Positions 35,457 through 44,640 are shown, numbered from the stretch's first letter. The stretch is DNA of 64,000 nucleotides from Chthoniobacterales bacterium (GCA_039930045.1 JBDSQB010000005.1:1-64000); one strand, 5' to 3'. Numbers and translations are program-made. The notes: generated by a model not told the origin, from the letters alone.

Positions 35457-36728
35457 ATGACTTCCGCCGAATCCTTCGCTGCCGCCAAACGTATCATTCC
35501 CGGAGGCGTGAACTCACCCGTGCGTGCCTTTCGCGGAGTTGGCGGCGAACCTTTTTTCGTCGAGCGCGCCCTCGGTTCCCACATCTGGGACGTCGATGGA
35601 AATGAACTCATCGACTACGTGGGAACTTGGGGCCCGGCGATATTAGGACACGCGCCGAAGGTCGTGCTGGATGCGATTGTTAGCACGGCACAGCGCGGCG
35701 TTAGTTTTGGCATTCCCAACCCACTCGAAATCGAAATGGCGGAGACAATCATCCGCTTCGTTCCTAGCATTGAAAAAGTCCGCATGGTCAACAGCGGAAC
35801 GGAAGCCACGATGTCCTGCATCCGGCTCGCACGCGGATTCACCGGACGCAACAAGCTGGTGAAATTCGAGGGTTGCTACCATGGCCACGTCGATTCGTTG
35901 TTAGTCAAGGCCGGCAGCGGCGCACTCACCCTCGGCCAGCCCGACAGCGCGGGCATTCCCGCGGAACTCGCCGCGCTCACCATCACGCTGCCCTTCAACG
36001 ACCCTGACGCGCTCAAGGCCGTCTTCGCCCGTGAAGGCCGCGAGATCGCTGCCATTATTGTCGAACCCGTGCCCGCCAACGCCGGACTTTACCTGTCGAA
36101 ACCCGGCTACCTCGAACTCCTTCGCCAGCTTTGCGACGAGTCGGGTTCCATTCTCATCTTCGACGAAGTGATGACCGGATTCCGCCTCGCGAAAGGCGGC
36201 GCGCAGGAAATTTACGGCATCACGCCCGACCTCACCGCGCTGGGGAAAGTCATCGGCGGCGGACTCCCCGTGGGCGCTTTTGGCGGTCGCGCCGACATCA
36301 TGGATTTCCTCGCGCCCGACGGCCCGGTGTATCAGGCCGGCACGCTTTCCGGCAACCCGCTCGCCATGGCCGCCGGTCTCGCCCAACTCCGCGAACTCGA
36401 ACGCCGCAATGGCTGGGCCGAGTTGGAAAAGATCGGAGTCGCATTCGAATCTGGCGTCCGCGAAGCCCTCTCCGTTGCTAATAAAAAGTTCACCTTCCAA
36501 CGCCTCGGCTCGATGTTTTGCCTCTATTTTACAGACCAGCCCGTGGACAACCTCGCCATGGCCCAGCGCTCCGACCGCGCCGCCTTTGCTCGCTACTTCC
36601 ACGCCTGCCTAAAGTCCGGCGTCTATTTCGCCCCGAGTCAATTCGAAGCCGGCTTCCTCTCCCTCGCCCACACCGCGGAGGATCTGGAAAAAACCGCCGA
36701 GGTCACGGCAGCGGCCTTGCGAGCGTGA
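35457..36728 (+). CDS. hemL: Glutamate-1-semialdehyde 2,1-aminomutase
   Basis: This PLP enzyme makes 5-aminolevulinate for heme synthesis from glutamate-1-semialdehyde. At 423 residues it is of normal length. The N-terminus IIPGGVNSPVRAF, the cofactor region NSGTEATMSCIRLARG, the Asp of IFDEVMTGFR, and the PLP lysine in ALGKVIGGGLPVGAFGG are all intact. It begins 1 bp after the phytase-like gene, and an untranslated repeat region follows. Confidence 0.96.
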   Translation: MTSAESFAAAKRIIPGGVNSPVRAFRGVGGEPFFVERALGSHIWDVDGNELIDYVGTWGPAILGHAPKVVLDAIVSTAQRGVSFGIPNPLEIEMAETIIRFVPSIEKVRMVNSGTEATMSCIRLARGFTGRNKLVKFEGCYHGHVDSLLVKAGSGALTLGQPDSAGIPAELAALTITLPFNDPDALKAVFAREGREIAAIIVEPVPANAGLYLSKPGYLELLRQLCDESGSILIFDEVMTGFRLAKGGAQEIYGITPDLTALGKVIGGGLPVGAFGGRADIMDFLAPDGPVYQAGTLSGNPLAMAAGLAQLRELERRNGWAELEKIGVAFESGVREALSVANKKFTFQRLGSMFCLYFTDQPVDNLAMAQRSDRAAFARYFHACLKSGVYFAPSQFEAGFLSLAHTAEDLEKTAEVTAAALRA

Positions 36729-36838
36729 TTTGAGACTCCCCCTGGCGCGGGTGAAACGCTTAGGCTGGATTGGCGGTGAACTCGGGTTGGCGAACCGAAG
36801 TTGCTGAAAAGAGGGGAGTTAGAGCGAATTCAGCCAAC

Positions 36839-37069
36839 GCGCCGGGTCATTGCTTCGCTGTAACGGTCAATTGCTTGGACGTAACGAGCGATTGCTTGCG
36901 TGTAACGGTCAATTGCTTCGATGTAACAGTCGATTGCTTGGACGTAACAGTCGATTGCTTGGACGTAAGGGGCGGTTGCTGCGCCGTAATGACCAATTGC
37001 TTCGAGGTAACGGGCGGTTGCTTGAACGCGAGATCGCGTTGCTTGGCTGTAAGACCGAGTGGCTGGAGG
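36839..37069. repeat. Degenerate 21-bp tandem array B, 11 units without indels
   Basis: Eleven 21-bp units run without insertion or deletion. The consensus is gtaacgGtCgATTGCTTggac; two adjacent units (36923-36943 and 36944-36964) are identical, while the outer units are more diverged. A possible twelfth, more degenerate unit precedes at 36818. The sequence is unrelated to array A, but the unit length is the same. Because 21 is divisible by three, reading frames stay open on both strands and show heptapeptide repeats; none has family support. A long hairpin abuts the right end. Confidence 0.88.
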
Positions 37070-37126
37070 GCATTTGTCCCCAAATGCTGGGTGCGGCTGA
37101 AAGGCATTTGAGGACAAATGCCCTCC
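37065..37126. repeat. Long inverted repeat / hairpin
   Basis: The 23-bp arms at 37065-37087 and 37104-37126 match with one mismatch. Each contains GGCATTTGTCC and CAAATGC blocks, so the arms are themselves partly palindromic. The loop is 16 nt. It lies between convergent hemL and lptF-like genes. It could serve as a bidirectional terminator or a dispersed REP-type element. Confidence 0.8.
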
Positions 37127-37199
37127 ATGCGTCACCCTCGGGGAGTCGGATGAAACTCCGCTCACTTTTCGACAGGAAAAATTCCAGTCTAGTTACACC

Positions 37200-38309
37200 C
37201 TAATTCCGCGCCATTCTTGCGCAGAGCCAGGTGCCGAGGGTGATGAAGATGAAATTCGGCGACCAGATGAGCCATTGGGGGTAGAGCGCCGGGTTGTTGC
37301 GGGAGTTGTCGGCGATCATGATGAAGATGAAATACGTCACCGCCACGGCGAGGCTGAGGGCGAATCCGATGGAGGTCTCGCGCCGGTGGGTGGTGATGCC
37401 GAGCGGGATGCCGACGAGGGCGAGGGCGAAGCAGCCGAGGGAGAGCGAGTAGCGTTTGTTCAGCTCGGTGAGGGTGGCACTCTGGCGCTCGACAGTGTTG
37501 GGGCCGTCGAGGGCGGTCTTGAGTTCGTCGAGGGTGAGGGTGGTGAGGCCGCGGCGCTTTTGGTTTTGCTCGTAAAGTTGGGCGAGGGAAATGGGCAGCA
37601 CGCCCTCTTCCATGGTGATGCCCTGGCGGATTTTGTGAATGTTATTGGGGTCGGTCTGGTCGCGTTCCTCGTAGATGGCGTTGTTCAGCCGCATGAGCAC
37701 GCGCTGCTGGGCGAGGTCGAGTTCGAGGCTGCCCTCGCGGGCGGAAACGACGCGGACGGGCTTGTTGGTGTCGTCGATCTCATAGACCTGGATGTTGTGC
37801 AGTTTCGTGCCGTCCTTCTGGCCGACGTAGATTTTGCGTCCGGGAAACTGGTCGATAATCCGGTCGCTGCCGAAGAGGGACAGCGGGTCGCTGGTGGCCA
37901 CGTCTTTCAGCGTTTCCTTCATCTGCTGCTGGGCGCGCGGGGCGACGGTGGTATTGATCCAGAAACAGAAAAACGAGAGCAGCAACGCCGTGCCGACGAC
38001 CGGCGCGCAGATGCTGGCGAGGCTCACTCCGCAGGCGCGCATGGCGATGAGTTCGTTCTCCGCCGAGAGCCGTCCATAGACGAGCAGGACGGTCGTCAGG
38101 AACGCCCACGGGATGGTGTACATCAGCGAAAACGGCACGATGTAGGCGATGAAACGCGCGACGAAGATGAGCGGAAAGTCGTGATTGACCAATAAATCAA
38201 GCACCTTGGTCATGATCGAGCCGAGGATAAAGATGCCGCTGAGGACCGTCACCGCGATCAAAAAAGTCACGAGAACTTGGCGGACAACGTAGCGGTGGAG
38301 AAGTTTCAT
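37200..38309 (-). CDS. LptF/LptG family permease
   Basis: This 369-residue inner-membrane subunit is of the LptBFG lipopolysaccharide exporter family. The N-terminal helix pair includes LLHRYVVRQVLVTFLIAVTV. The IPWAFLTTVLLVYGRLSAEN region carries the coupling helix (ENELIAMRACGVS). A periplasmic beta-jellyroll (~120-260) and three C-terminal helices complete the YjgP/YjgQ pattern. The ATG at 38309 opens directly into the first helix; a longer frame to 38354 adds 15 unlikely residues. Whether it is LptF or LptG is not clear. Confidence 0.9.
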   Translation of the reverse strand: MKLLHRYVVRQVLVTFLIAVTVLSGIFILGSIMTKVLDLLVNHDFPLIFVARFIAYIVPFSLMYTIPWAFLTTVLLVYGRLSAENELIAMRACGVSLASICAPVVGTALLLSFFCFWINTTVAPRAQQQMKETLKDVATSDPLSLFGSDRIIDQFPGRKIYVGQKDGTKLHNIQVYEIDDTNKPVRVVSAREGSLELDLAQQRVLMRLNNAIYEERDQTDPNNIHKIRQGITMEEGVLPISLAQLYEQNQKRRGLTTLTLDELKTALDGPNTVERQSATLTELNKRYSLSLGCFALALVGIPLGITTHRRETSIGFALSLAVAVTYFIFIMIADNSRNNPALYPQWLIWSPNFIFITLGTWLCARMARN

Positions 38310-38386
38310 CAGGGCCGGGGCGCAAACGATGATTCGGGCGGGAATCGTTTGCAAGAAGATTGGTCCGCTGTTACATCACCAGCCAC

Positions 38387-38839
38387 ATGCGAGACGAGAA
38401 TTTCCGGTCGAGTCTGAACCCCATCCTGCGGCCTTTCTGCCTGTCGGCGCTCCTCTTTCTCACCTCCTGCGCCGCGCTCCTGCCCAAGCCGGACCCGACG
38501 CCCACACCGGGGTTGAAATGGAAGTCGATCGGTGGCCAGGTGCGCTACTCCGACACCCGGCGCACCATCGTCGCCGACGTCACGATCCGGGCCAAAAACG
38601 CCCGCGAATACTCCATGGAAGTAAGCAAAGCCGGGGCCATGCTGCTCAAACTCGACCGCGCCGGCACCGAGGGCTGGGCCTCCGGACCGCTCGCCCACTG
38701 GCCGTTCCATGGACCGGTGGATAAAGCCCCGAGCCATCTCACCGGCTGGTATCGCGAAACCACCGCCGCGCTGGAAAACCCCGGCGCACCACAGCCAGCG
38801 GCCAGCGGTCCCGGCATTCAATTCCGGCTCCAGCCTTAA
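38387..38839 (+). CDS. Small lipoprotein
   Basis: This 150-residue protein has a lipoprotein signal (SALLFLTSC; lipobox Cys at ~28) followed by a Pro-rich stretch (LLPKPDPTPTPG). The body shows no known domain. It begins the operon with the MMPL exporter, which starts 3 bp after its stop. It may be an outer-membrane partner of that exporter. The ATG at 38387 is chosen because the signal peptide follows. Confidence 0.75.
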   Translation: MRDENFRSSLNPILRPFCLSALLFLTSCAALLPKPDPTPTPGLKWKSIGGQVRYSDTRRTIVADVTIRAKNAREYSMEVSKAGAMLLKLDRAGTEGWASGPLAHWPFHGPVDKAPSHLTGWYRETTAALENPGAPQPAASGPGIQFRLQP

Positions 38840-38842
38840 TCG

Positions 38843-41323
38843 ATGTCGTCCCCGAGTCGCGCCATCGCGCATTCCATCGTTCATCGCCGCCGCGCGTGGT
38901 TGATCAGTCTGGCCGTTGTCATTGTCTTGGCGCTGACCACGATGGCGCTCAAACTCCGCTTCGACACGGAGATCCTGAACCTGCTCCCGTCCGGCTTTGA
39001 CACAGTTGAGTCGCTGAAAGTTTACAGCGGACAATTCAGCAAAAATCGTGAGCTGACTTTCGGTCTATTGGACGAAACGGGGAAGGTCGATTTGGAGGCT
39101 TTTGCCGAACATTTCTCGACCATGCTCGGGAAAGAACCATGGGTCACCCGTTTCCTCGACCGGTCGCCGATGGAAAAAGCCAACGGCATGGAGGAGGTCC
39201 AGGCGCTCGCGTTGCCGCTGCTCTTCAATCTGCCTGGGGACGAGTTTGATTCCGCTCTGGCCCAGCTTCAGCCCGCCGCGATGGCGACCCGGTTTCAGCA
39301 ACAACGGCAGGCCATCGAGTCCGGTTCGCCTCGCGCCGAGATTCAACTCACACTCGACCCTCTCGGACTCGTGATCCCTGCGATGAAGCCGCTGGCGAGT
39401 TCCTTTTCCATGGAAAAAGCCCAGCCGCTGGTCTCGGCGGACGGCACGATGCATCTCGCGATGGTGCTCACGAATCAGCCCGGCGACGGCCCGTTTGAGT
39501 GCCGCGAGCTGATGAAAAAGGTGAACGACTTCCATCAGCGTGTCATCCGTTCCTGGGACGGTCCCGCGCCGCAAATCGTGGTGACAGGTCGCACGCCTTA
39601 CGTGGCGCAGATGTCGAAGGGCATGGAGCGCGATATTATTTCCACCGTGCTGGGCTCCATTCTATTGGTGGCGGCGATTTTCTATTACGGGTTTCGCCGG
39701 GTGCGACCGCTGATCGCGATCATTCACGTGCTCTTTTTGTGCTGCATTCTGGCCATCGCCCTAGGCTCGCTTTGCTTTCCCGCCTTGAATGGAATCACGG
39801 TCGGCTTCTGCTCGATTTTGATCGGACTCGGGGTCGATTTTGGAATGTTGCTCTACGGTGCCTATCAAAATTCGCGCGAGTTAGGGACGACTCATGAGGA
39901 GGCGATCGGAACCGCCATCGAGCGAATCGGCCGCGGTATTTTGTTTGGAGCGGCGACGACCGGGGCCGGCTTCGGCGCGCTGCTGCTGAGCGGCTGCGAG
40001 GGTTTTGCGCAACTCGGCTTGCTGATCATGTTCGGCATTTTGCTGGCGGCCGGACTGATGATGACGGTCTTCTTTTTGTTCATCGGCTCGGCCCATCGTC
40101 CGGTCCGCAGCGACTTGCTCACAGTCGGGTTGGATCGCTATCTGGGGTCGCTTTTTCGCAGTCCGCAGCCTGTGGGTTGGTATTGCCTCGTCCTGCTCTT
40201 GGGACTGACAATTTTCGCTGTTCTGCCCATCGCCACGCTCAAGATTGAGCCGAATCCGCAGTCGCTCGAACCGAAAAACATTCCTGCTGGTTACGCGCTG
40301 CGGAAGATCCAGGAAAAGATGTCCCCGACCGGCGACGAACTCGTTTTGGGCATCATTGACGCGCCCGACGCGAAAGAATTTCACCGTCGCTGGACCGCGA
40401 CCGAAGTCCATTGGCAGAAACTGCTCGCCGGGGGAAAAATCAAGAGCGTGACCACGCCGACGGCCTTTGTTTCGTCGCCCGACAATGTTCGCATCAACAC
40501 CGCGAAACTGGTCGGACTCGACTTCCAATCGATTCGCAGTTCGCTCACCCAGGCGCTGGAAAAAGAGGGTTTTTCGCCCGAGGCATTCGCCAGAGGATTT
40601 CGCACGCTCGACCAGTTGCAGAACATCGCCAAGGTCGGCCCGGCGGCGCTCAGTTACCAGGAAATGCTCCCGCCGAATTCAAGCTGGTGGTTCGTTCTGG
40701 ACAAGTTTTTCGGCTCCAAAAAGAATCTCGCCTGCGCTTATCTGACGCCGCTGCATAAGATTTCCACTCCAGCGGAAAAGGCGGCGTTTTTGGAGTTGGT
40801 CACGCCTCCCGGCGTGCCCGTGCACCTCACCGGCTGGACGTTTACCCTCGCCGATCTCATCACTTGGGCGCAGAGCAAACTCGTCATTCTCACCTCGACG
40901 ATGCTGATCTTTAACATCCTGCTGCTGATCTTTCTCTTCCATCGGTTTCGCCCGATTTTTCTGCTTATGGTCACAATCACCCTCTCCATCGGCGCGATGG
41001 TGGCGACGGTCAAAATGGCCGGATTGCCGCTCAATTTGTTCAACATTCTCGCCTTTCCGCTCGTCCTCGGAGTCGGGGTGGACTATGGCATTTATGTCCT
41101 GCTGGCGGCGCGTCAGGCTGGCGATGCACAGACGCTGCTAAAGGGTATTTTGAAGCCGGTGTTGCTCAGTGCGCTTACCTCCATTGCGGGTTTCGGTTCG
41201 CTCGGTTTCGCGGAAAATCCCTCGCTGAGCGGACTTGGATTGCTCTGTGCCATCGGCGTCGGCTGGAGCCTGTTTGCCACCCTGTTTTTCCTCGTGCCCG
41301 CCTATGTCTGGAAGCGCAACTAG
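38843..41323 (+). CDS. MMPL/RND-family lipid exporter
   Basis: This 826-residue inner-membrane transporter has two MMPL halves. Each half has one helix, a large periplasmic domain and a five-helix bundle. Typical motifs are FCSILIGLGVDFGMLLYGAY in the first half and LAFPLVLGVGVDYGIYVLLA in the second. The conserved Asp residues in GVDFG and GVDYG are those used for proton coupling. The nearest known relatives include HpnN-like hopanoid exporters and exporters of aryl polyene clusters. Its partners here (small lipoprotein, LpxL-like acyltransferase, LolA-like carrier) suggest export of a lipid to the outer membrane. Confidence 0.88.
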   Translation: MSSPSRAIAHSIVHRRRAWLISLAVVIVLALTTMALKLRFDTEILNLLPSGFDTVESLKVYSGQFSKNRELTFGLLDETGKVDLEAFAEHFSTMLGKEPWVTRFLDRSPMEKANGMEEVQALALPLLFNLPGDEFDSALAQLQPAAMATRFQQQRQAIESGSPRAEIQLTLDPLGLVIPAMKPLASSFSMEKAQPLVSADGTMHLAMVLTNQPGDGPFECRELMKKVNDFHQRVIRSWDGPAPQIVVTGRTPYVAQMSKGMERDIISTVLGSILLVAAIFYYGFRRVRPLIAIIHVLFLCCILAIALGSLCFPALNGITVGFCSILIGLGVDFGMLLYGAYQNSRELGTTHEEAIGTAIERIGRGILFGAATTGAGFGALLLSGCEGFAQLGLLIMFGILLAAGLMMTVFFLFIGSAHRPVRSDLLTVGLDRYLGSLFRSPQPVGWYCLVLLLGLTIFAVLPIATLKIEPNPQSLEPKNIPAGYALRKIQEKMSPTGDELVLGIIDAPDAKEFHRRWTATEVHWQKLLAGGKIKSVTTPTAFVSSPDNVRINTAKLVGLDFQSIRSSLTQALEKEGFSPEAFARGFRTLDQLQNIAKVGPAALSYQEMLPPNSSWWFVLDKFFGSKKNLACAYLTPLHKISTPAEKAAFLELVTPPGVPVHLTGWTFTLADLITWAQSKLVILTSTMLIFNILLLIFLFHRFRPIFLLMVTITLSIGAMVATVKMAGLPLNLFNILAFPLVLGVGVDYGIYVLLAARQAGDAQTLLKGILKPVLLSALTSIAGFGSLGFAENPSLSGLGLLCAIGVGWSLFATLFFLVPAYVWKRN

Positions 41324-42233
41324 CCGGCCCAACCCGTGGTATAACTCCCTCACGTTTCGGGCGGCGCAACGTCTGGCGTCGTTCTTGCCGCGCTTCGTCA
41401 CGCTGGGGATTGCGCGCTTCATCGGCCATCTCGCCCACGATCTTTGCGACACGCAACGGGAGATCATGCTGGAAAATTTGCGGCCCGTCACCGGTGCGAC
41501 TGGACCGGAGTTGGATGCGATTGGGCGGCGGGTTTTTGTTCATTTTATCGAGATGATCGCCGACAACATCGTCTTCATGAACGGCAGCCTGGAGGAGGTC
41601 GCCGACATCATGGGCGACTGGTCGGGCCTGGAGCATTTGCAGGCGGCGCAGGCGTGCGGGAAGGGGACGGTGCTCATCACGGGTCATCTCGGCGCGTGGG
41701 AATTGGGCGGGATTTTTCTCGCCGCGCGCCACATTCCAGTGACCGTCGTCACGCTGGCCGAGCCGGTGGCCAATGTGGGCGAATGGCGCGAAAAATATCG
41801 CCAGAAATTTGGCATCAACACGATCACACTCGGGGATGACCGGTTTGCCTTTCTCTCCATCGTCCAGACGCTGCGCAAAAATGGCATCGTCGCCCTGCTG
41901 GTGGATCGTCCGTATGGCGGCCACGCAATGCCGGTGGAAATGTGTGGGAAAACGACCCAGTTTTCTCCCGCTGCATCGCTCCTGTGGCAACACACGGGAG
42001 CGACTATTTTGCCCGCGTTTGTCTTTGCCCAGCCGATGGGGAAATACGCCTCGCACGCGTATCCGCCCATCGAAATGAGCACTGCCGCCGATCCAACTCA
42101 AACTCATCATGTCAACACCCAACGCATCGCCGATTTCTTCGCCTCGCTTCTCCGGCTTCATCCGGATCAATGGTATAATTTTGTTCCTGTCTGGACTGCT
42201 TCTGAGTCTGGCGCAGGCCGAGCCTCTGGATAG
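41304..42233 (+). CDS. LpxL-like lysophospholipid/lipid A acyltransferase
   Basis: This 309-residue LPLAT-superfamily acyltransferase has the catalytic H-x4-E motif in TGHLGAWELGG. DNIVFMNGSLEE precedes it, and VALLVDRPYGGHAMPVEMCG is the substrate loop. It starts at ATG 41304, overlapping the end of the exporter gene by 20 bp in another frame. It is likely translationally coupled and would add an acyl chain to a lipid at the inner membrane. A longer frame starting at 41235 is less likely. Confidence 0.87.
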   Translation: MSGSATSRPNPWYNSLTFRAAQRLASFLPRFVTLGIARFIGHLAHDLCDTQREIMLENLRPVTGATGPELDAIGRRVFVHFIEMIADNIVFMNGSLEEVADIMGDWSGLEHLQAAQACGKGTVLITGHLGAWELGGIFLAARHIPVTVVTLAEPVANVGEWREKYRQKFGINTITLGDDRFAFLSIVQTLRKNGIVALLVDRPYGGHAMPVEMCGKTTQFSPAASLLWQHTGATILPAFVFAQPMGKYASHAYPPIEMSTAADPTQTHHVNTQRIADFFASLLRLHPDQWYNFVPVWTASESGAGRASG

Positions 42234-42828
42234 CGCGGCCACGAAAACGCTCGTGGAAAAAATCGCCGCGATCCGTCAATCGAGGCCATTCATTCAAGCC
42301 AGTTATCGCGAGGAAAAAAGCGGCGGCATTCTCGCCCGGCCGTCCATCAGCACGGGCAAAATGTGGTATGCCGCGCCAGATAAATTTCGCAAGGAAAGCC
42401 GCGGCGCGGGCAAGGAAAGCGTGATCGTGAGCAACGGCGAATTGCTGTGGATGTATTACCCGGCGTTTCAGGAAGCGGAGCGGTATGATTTGAAGAAACA
42501 GAAATTCATCAGCCAGGGAATCTCGGCGTTTACGACCGGGCTGGATTTCGCCCAGGTGGATAAGGATTTCACGATTCAGGCCGAGGCACTTCCGAGCGGC
42601 TACTCTATTCAGCTCGTGCCAAAGCGGGGGGCGATCAGCCGGATGGTGACGCAACTCGAGGTGCGTTTTAACAAGGGATTGGAACTCGAATCGGTCCAGA
42701 CCGTTTCTCCGCGTGGTGAGAAAATCAAGACCGAGCTGACCGACCTGAGCACCGAGCCCGTTCCCGCGGCGACCTTCGATTTTACCCCGCCCGCTGGAGC
42801 GAACGTGAGCACGCCGCTCGGCAAATAA
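42109..42828 (+). CDS. LolA-like outer-membrane lipoprotein/lipid carrier
   Basis: The protein has up to 239 residues. A signal peptide (GIILFLSGLLLSLAQA) is followed by a LolA/LolB-type half-barrel that binds acyl chains in the periplasm: FIQASYREEKSGGIL, SGKMWYAAPDKFRKES-like strands and LLWMYYPAFQEAERYDL. The ATG at 42109 lies 125 bp inside the acyltransferase gene in another frame. A downstream TTG next to the signal helix would shorten this overlap. It closes a four-gene lipid transport operon. Confidence 0.82.
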   Translation: MSTPNASPISSPRFSGFIRINGIILFLSGLLLSLAQAEPLDSAATKTLVEKIAAIRQSRPFIQASYREEKSGGILARPSISTGKMWYAAPDKFRKESRGAGKESVIVSNGELLWMYYPAFQEAERYDLKKQKFISQGISAFTTGLDFAQVDKDFTIQAEALPSGYSIQLVPKRGAISRMVTQLEVRFNKGLELESVQTVSPRGEKIKTELTDLSTEPVPAATFDFTPPAGANVSTPLGK

Positions 42829-42884
42829 CACTGGAACTCGCCTCGGAATCTCGATAAACAACACGGCACGCTTTCGTTTGAAAC

Positions 42885-43739
42885 ATGCGTTTTAGCCTCT
42901 CCCAACATCGTTGCCTGCTCGCCGCCAGTGTCCTGCTCGGGACGTTGTCGTTTTCCCCGGCAGAGCCTGCCGAGGCGGTGAACAAGCTGGTCGTCCCCGA
43001 GGTCGCGGCACTGACCAAGGCCGACATGGATCAGGCGTCGAAAAGCGATGATCTGACGCTGCCGATGCCTGGGGAATTTTTCGCGGCCATCGGGAAGCGA
43101 AATCGCCCCAACTGGACGCTGTTTTATCGAACTCCGCTGACGATGACCTATGGGAATCGCGCCCAGATTGCCCTGAATCTCGGCGGTTTGATTGCCGACG
43201 GCTACATCGCGGTCGAGGCGCAGGATGGCCGCCAGGTGAAAAATATCGGAAAGGACATTATCGCCCTCGCGAAGCAACTCGGGGTGAGTCAGAACGTGCT
43301 TGGACGGGGCAACAGCATCACGGATTTCGCCGAAAACAACGAGTGGAACGCGCTCAAGGAGGAGTTGGAAGCGACTCAAAACGACGTTCGCTCCGCCATG
43401 GCCAGCATGGAGGATCAGGATCTCGTTATTCTCGTGAATCTCGGCGGCTGGGTGCGTGGTACGGAAGTCGTGAGCAGCGTCGTGGCGCAAAACTACGATC
43501 CGGACGACGCGAAATTGCTGCGCCAGCCTGCGATCATCGATTACCTGAACAAGCAGATGGATCAACTGCCCCAGTCTTTGCAGGAGCAGACGCTGATCCG
43601 TGAATTGAAAAAACGCCTCCTCGCCATACACGACATGGCCTCTTACCCCATCGATCACACCCCGACCCAGGTCGAGGTGGTGACGTTGCGCACCGCCGTC
43701 TCGGAGATCATGCCAATCATCACCACGCCCACGAAATGA
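42885..43739 (+). CDS. Exported hypothetical protein
   Basis: A 284-residue protein with a signal peptide (CLLAASVLLGTLSFSPAEPAEA) and an otherwise helical body. No family was recognised, and there are no catalytic motifs or metal ligands. It overlaps the next gene by 4 bp (ATGA). It follows the lipid-transport operon after 56 bp and may belong to the same envelope set. Confidence 0.75.
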   Translation: MRFSLSQHRCLLAASVLLGTLSFSPAEPAEAVNKLVVPEVAALTKADMDQASKSDDLTLPMPGEFFAAIGKRNRPNWTLFYRTPLTMTYGNRAQIALNLGGLIADGYIAVEAQDGRQVKNIGKDIIALAKQLGVSQNVLGRGNSITDFAENNEWNALKEELEATQNDVRSAMASMEDQDLVILVNLGGWVRGTEVVSSVVAQNYDPDDAKLLRQPAIIDYLNKQMDQLPQSLQEQTLIRELKKRLLAIHDMASYPIDHTPTQVEVVTLRTAVSEIMPIITTPTK

Positions 43740-44173
43740 GCCGCTTTTTTTTCCTGATCCTGACGCTGGCCCTGGCCGCATCGCCATTGCGGGCGGATGA
43801 CGATCAGACGGTGGCCGCCCGAAGCGCCGCCTTCGATCTGGCGGGCGCGTTTTCCGCGAACGACGGTTACAAACTCCGAGATGGCTTTTTCTCGGCCAAG
43901 CTCAAGAAGGGCGAGTCGAAAGTCTTCACCGTCAATCTTTACGCTGGCAACAGCTATTGGTTTTGCACCGCCACCGCGCCCGCAGTGAAAAAGATGGAAG
44001 TCACGCTCTACGACGAGACCGGCAAAGTCCTCCCGATTCAGCCCTTTGTCGATGGAGCACGCGCCGCCGCCGGCATCACCGCGGCCTACAGCGGCACCTA
44101 TTATGTGAAAATTTCCGTGGTCGATGGCGGCTCGGAAAGCTCGACGGCCTGCCTGCTTTACGCTTACAAATAG
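43736..44173 (+). CDS. Exported beta-sandwich-like hypothetical protein
   Basis: A 145-residue protein with a signal peptide (FFFLILTLALAASPLRA). The body has alternating strands and a pre-peptidase (PPC)-like pattern: KKGESKVFTVNLYAGNSYWF, later YSGTYYVKISVVDGG. PPC-type domains are usually appendages of secreted proteins; here it stands alone. It overlaps the upstream gene (ATGA) and precedes an ACT gene by 2 bp. Confidence 0.72.
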   Translation: MSRFFFLILTLALAASPLRADDDQTVAARSAAFDLAGAFSANDGYKLRDGFFSAKLKKGESKVFTVNLYAGNSYWFCTATAPAVKKMEVTLYDETGKVLPIQPFVDGARAAAGITAAYSGTYYVKISVVDGGSESSTACLLYAYK

Positions 44174-44175
44174 AT

Positions 44176-44640
44176 ATGGATAAATCCTACGATACCTTGG
44201 AAAAACTTTCCGCGCCGCGGGTGCAGCATTTCTCCGTATTTGCGGAAAACCGGGCGGGTGCCCTACTCGATCTGGTAAAATTACTCAGCCGCGAACACGT
44301 CGAAATAGTCGCCCTCAGCGTGCAGGATTCGGCGGATTCCTCGATCGTCCGCATGATCGTGAGCGACCCCGATCTGGTGAAGGAACTTTTTGCACAGCAA
44401 GGCATCGCCCACAGCCATACCGAGGTGCTGGTGGTGGAGATGACCGAATGCACCGAGCTGGGAAAATTGCTCGCGACGTTGCTCCAAGCCGAGGTGAATA
44501 TTCATTACAGCTACCCGGTGATGACGCGGCCCAATGAGCGTTCGGCGCTTGTCATTCATCCGGACGATGACGACTGCGCCATCTCAGTTTTGCGCGGTGC
44601 GGGATTCAAAATCCTAACCCAGGGCGACATTTCCCGGTAA
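44176..44640 (+). CDS. ACT-domain protein (tandem ACT)
   Basis: This 154-residue protein has two ACT-like ligand-binding units. The first begins QHFSVFAENRAGALLDLVKLL and the second EVLVVEMTECTELGKLLATL. Stand-alone ACT pairs usually sense amino acids and regulate enzymes or transport. It is cytosolic and starts 2 bp after an exported-protein gene. Its ligand is unknown. Confidence 0.85.
   Translation: MDKSYDTLEKLSAPRVQHFSVFAENRAGALLDLVKLLSREHVEIVALSVQDSADSSIVRMIVSDPDLVKELFAQQGIAHSHTEVLVVEMTECTELGKLLATLLQAEVNIHYSYPVMTRPNERSALVIHPDDDDCAISVLRGAGFKILTQGDISR

Noticed and set aside
36847-37128. Small repeat proteins encoded across array B on either strand
   Set aside because: A 21-bp period keeps all three frames regular, so open frames arise automatically. 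There is no start context or family support.
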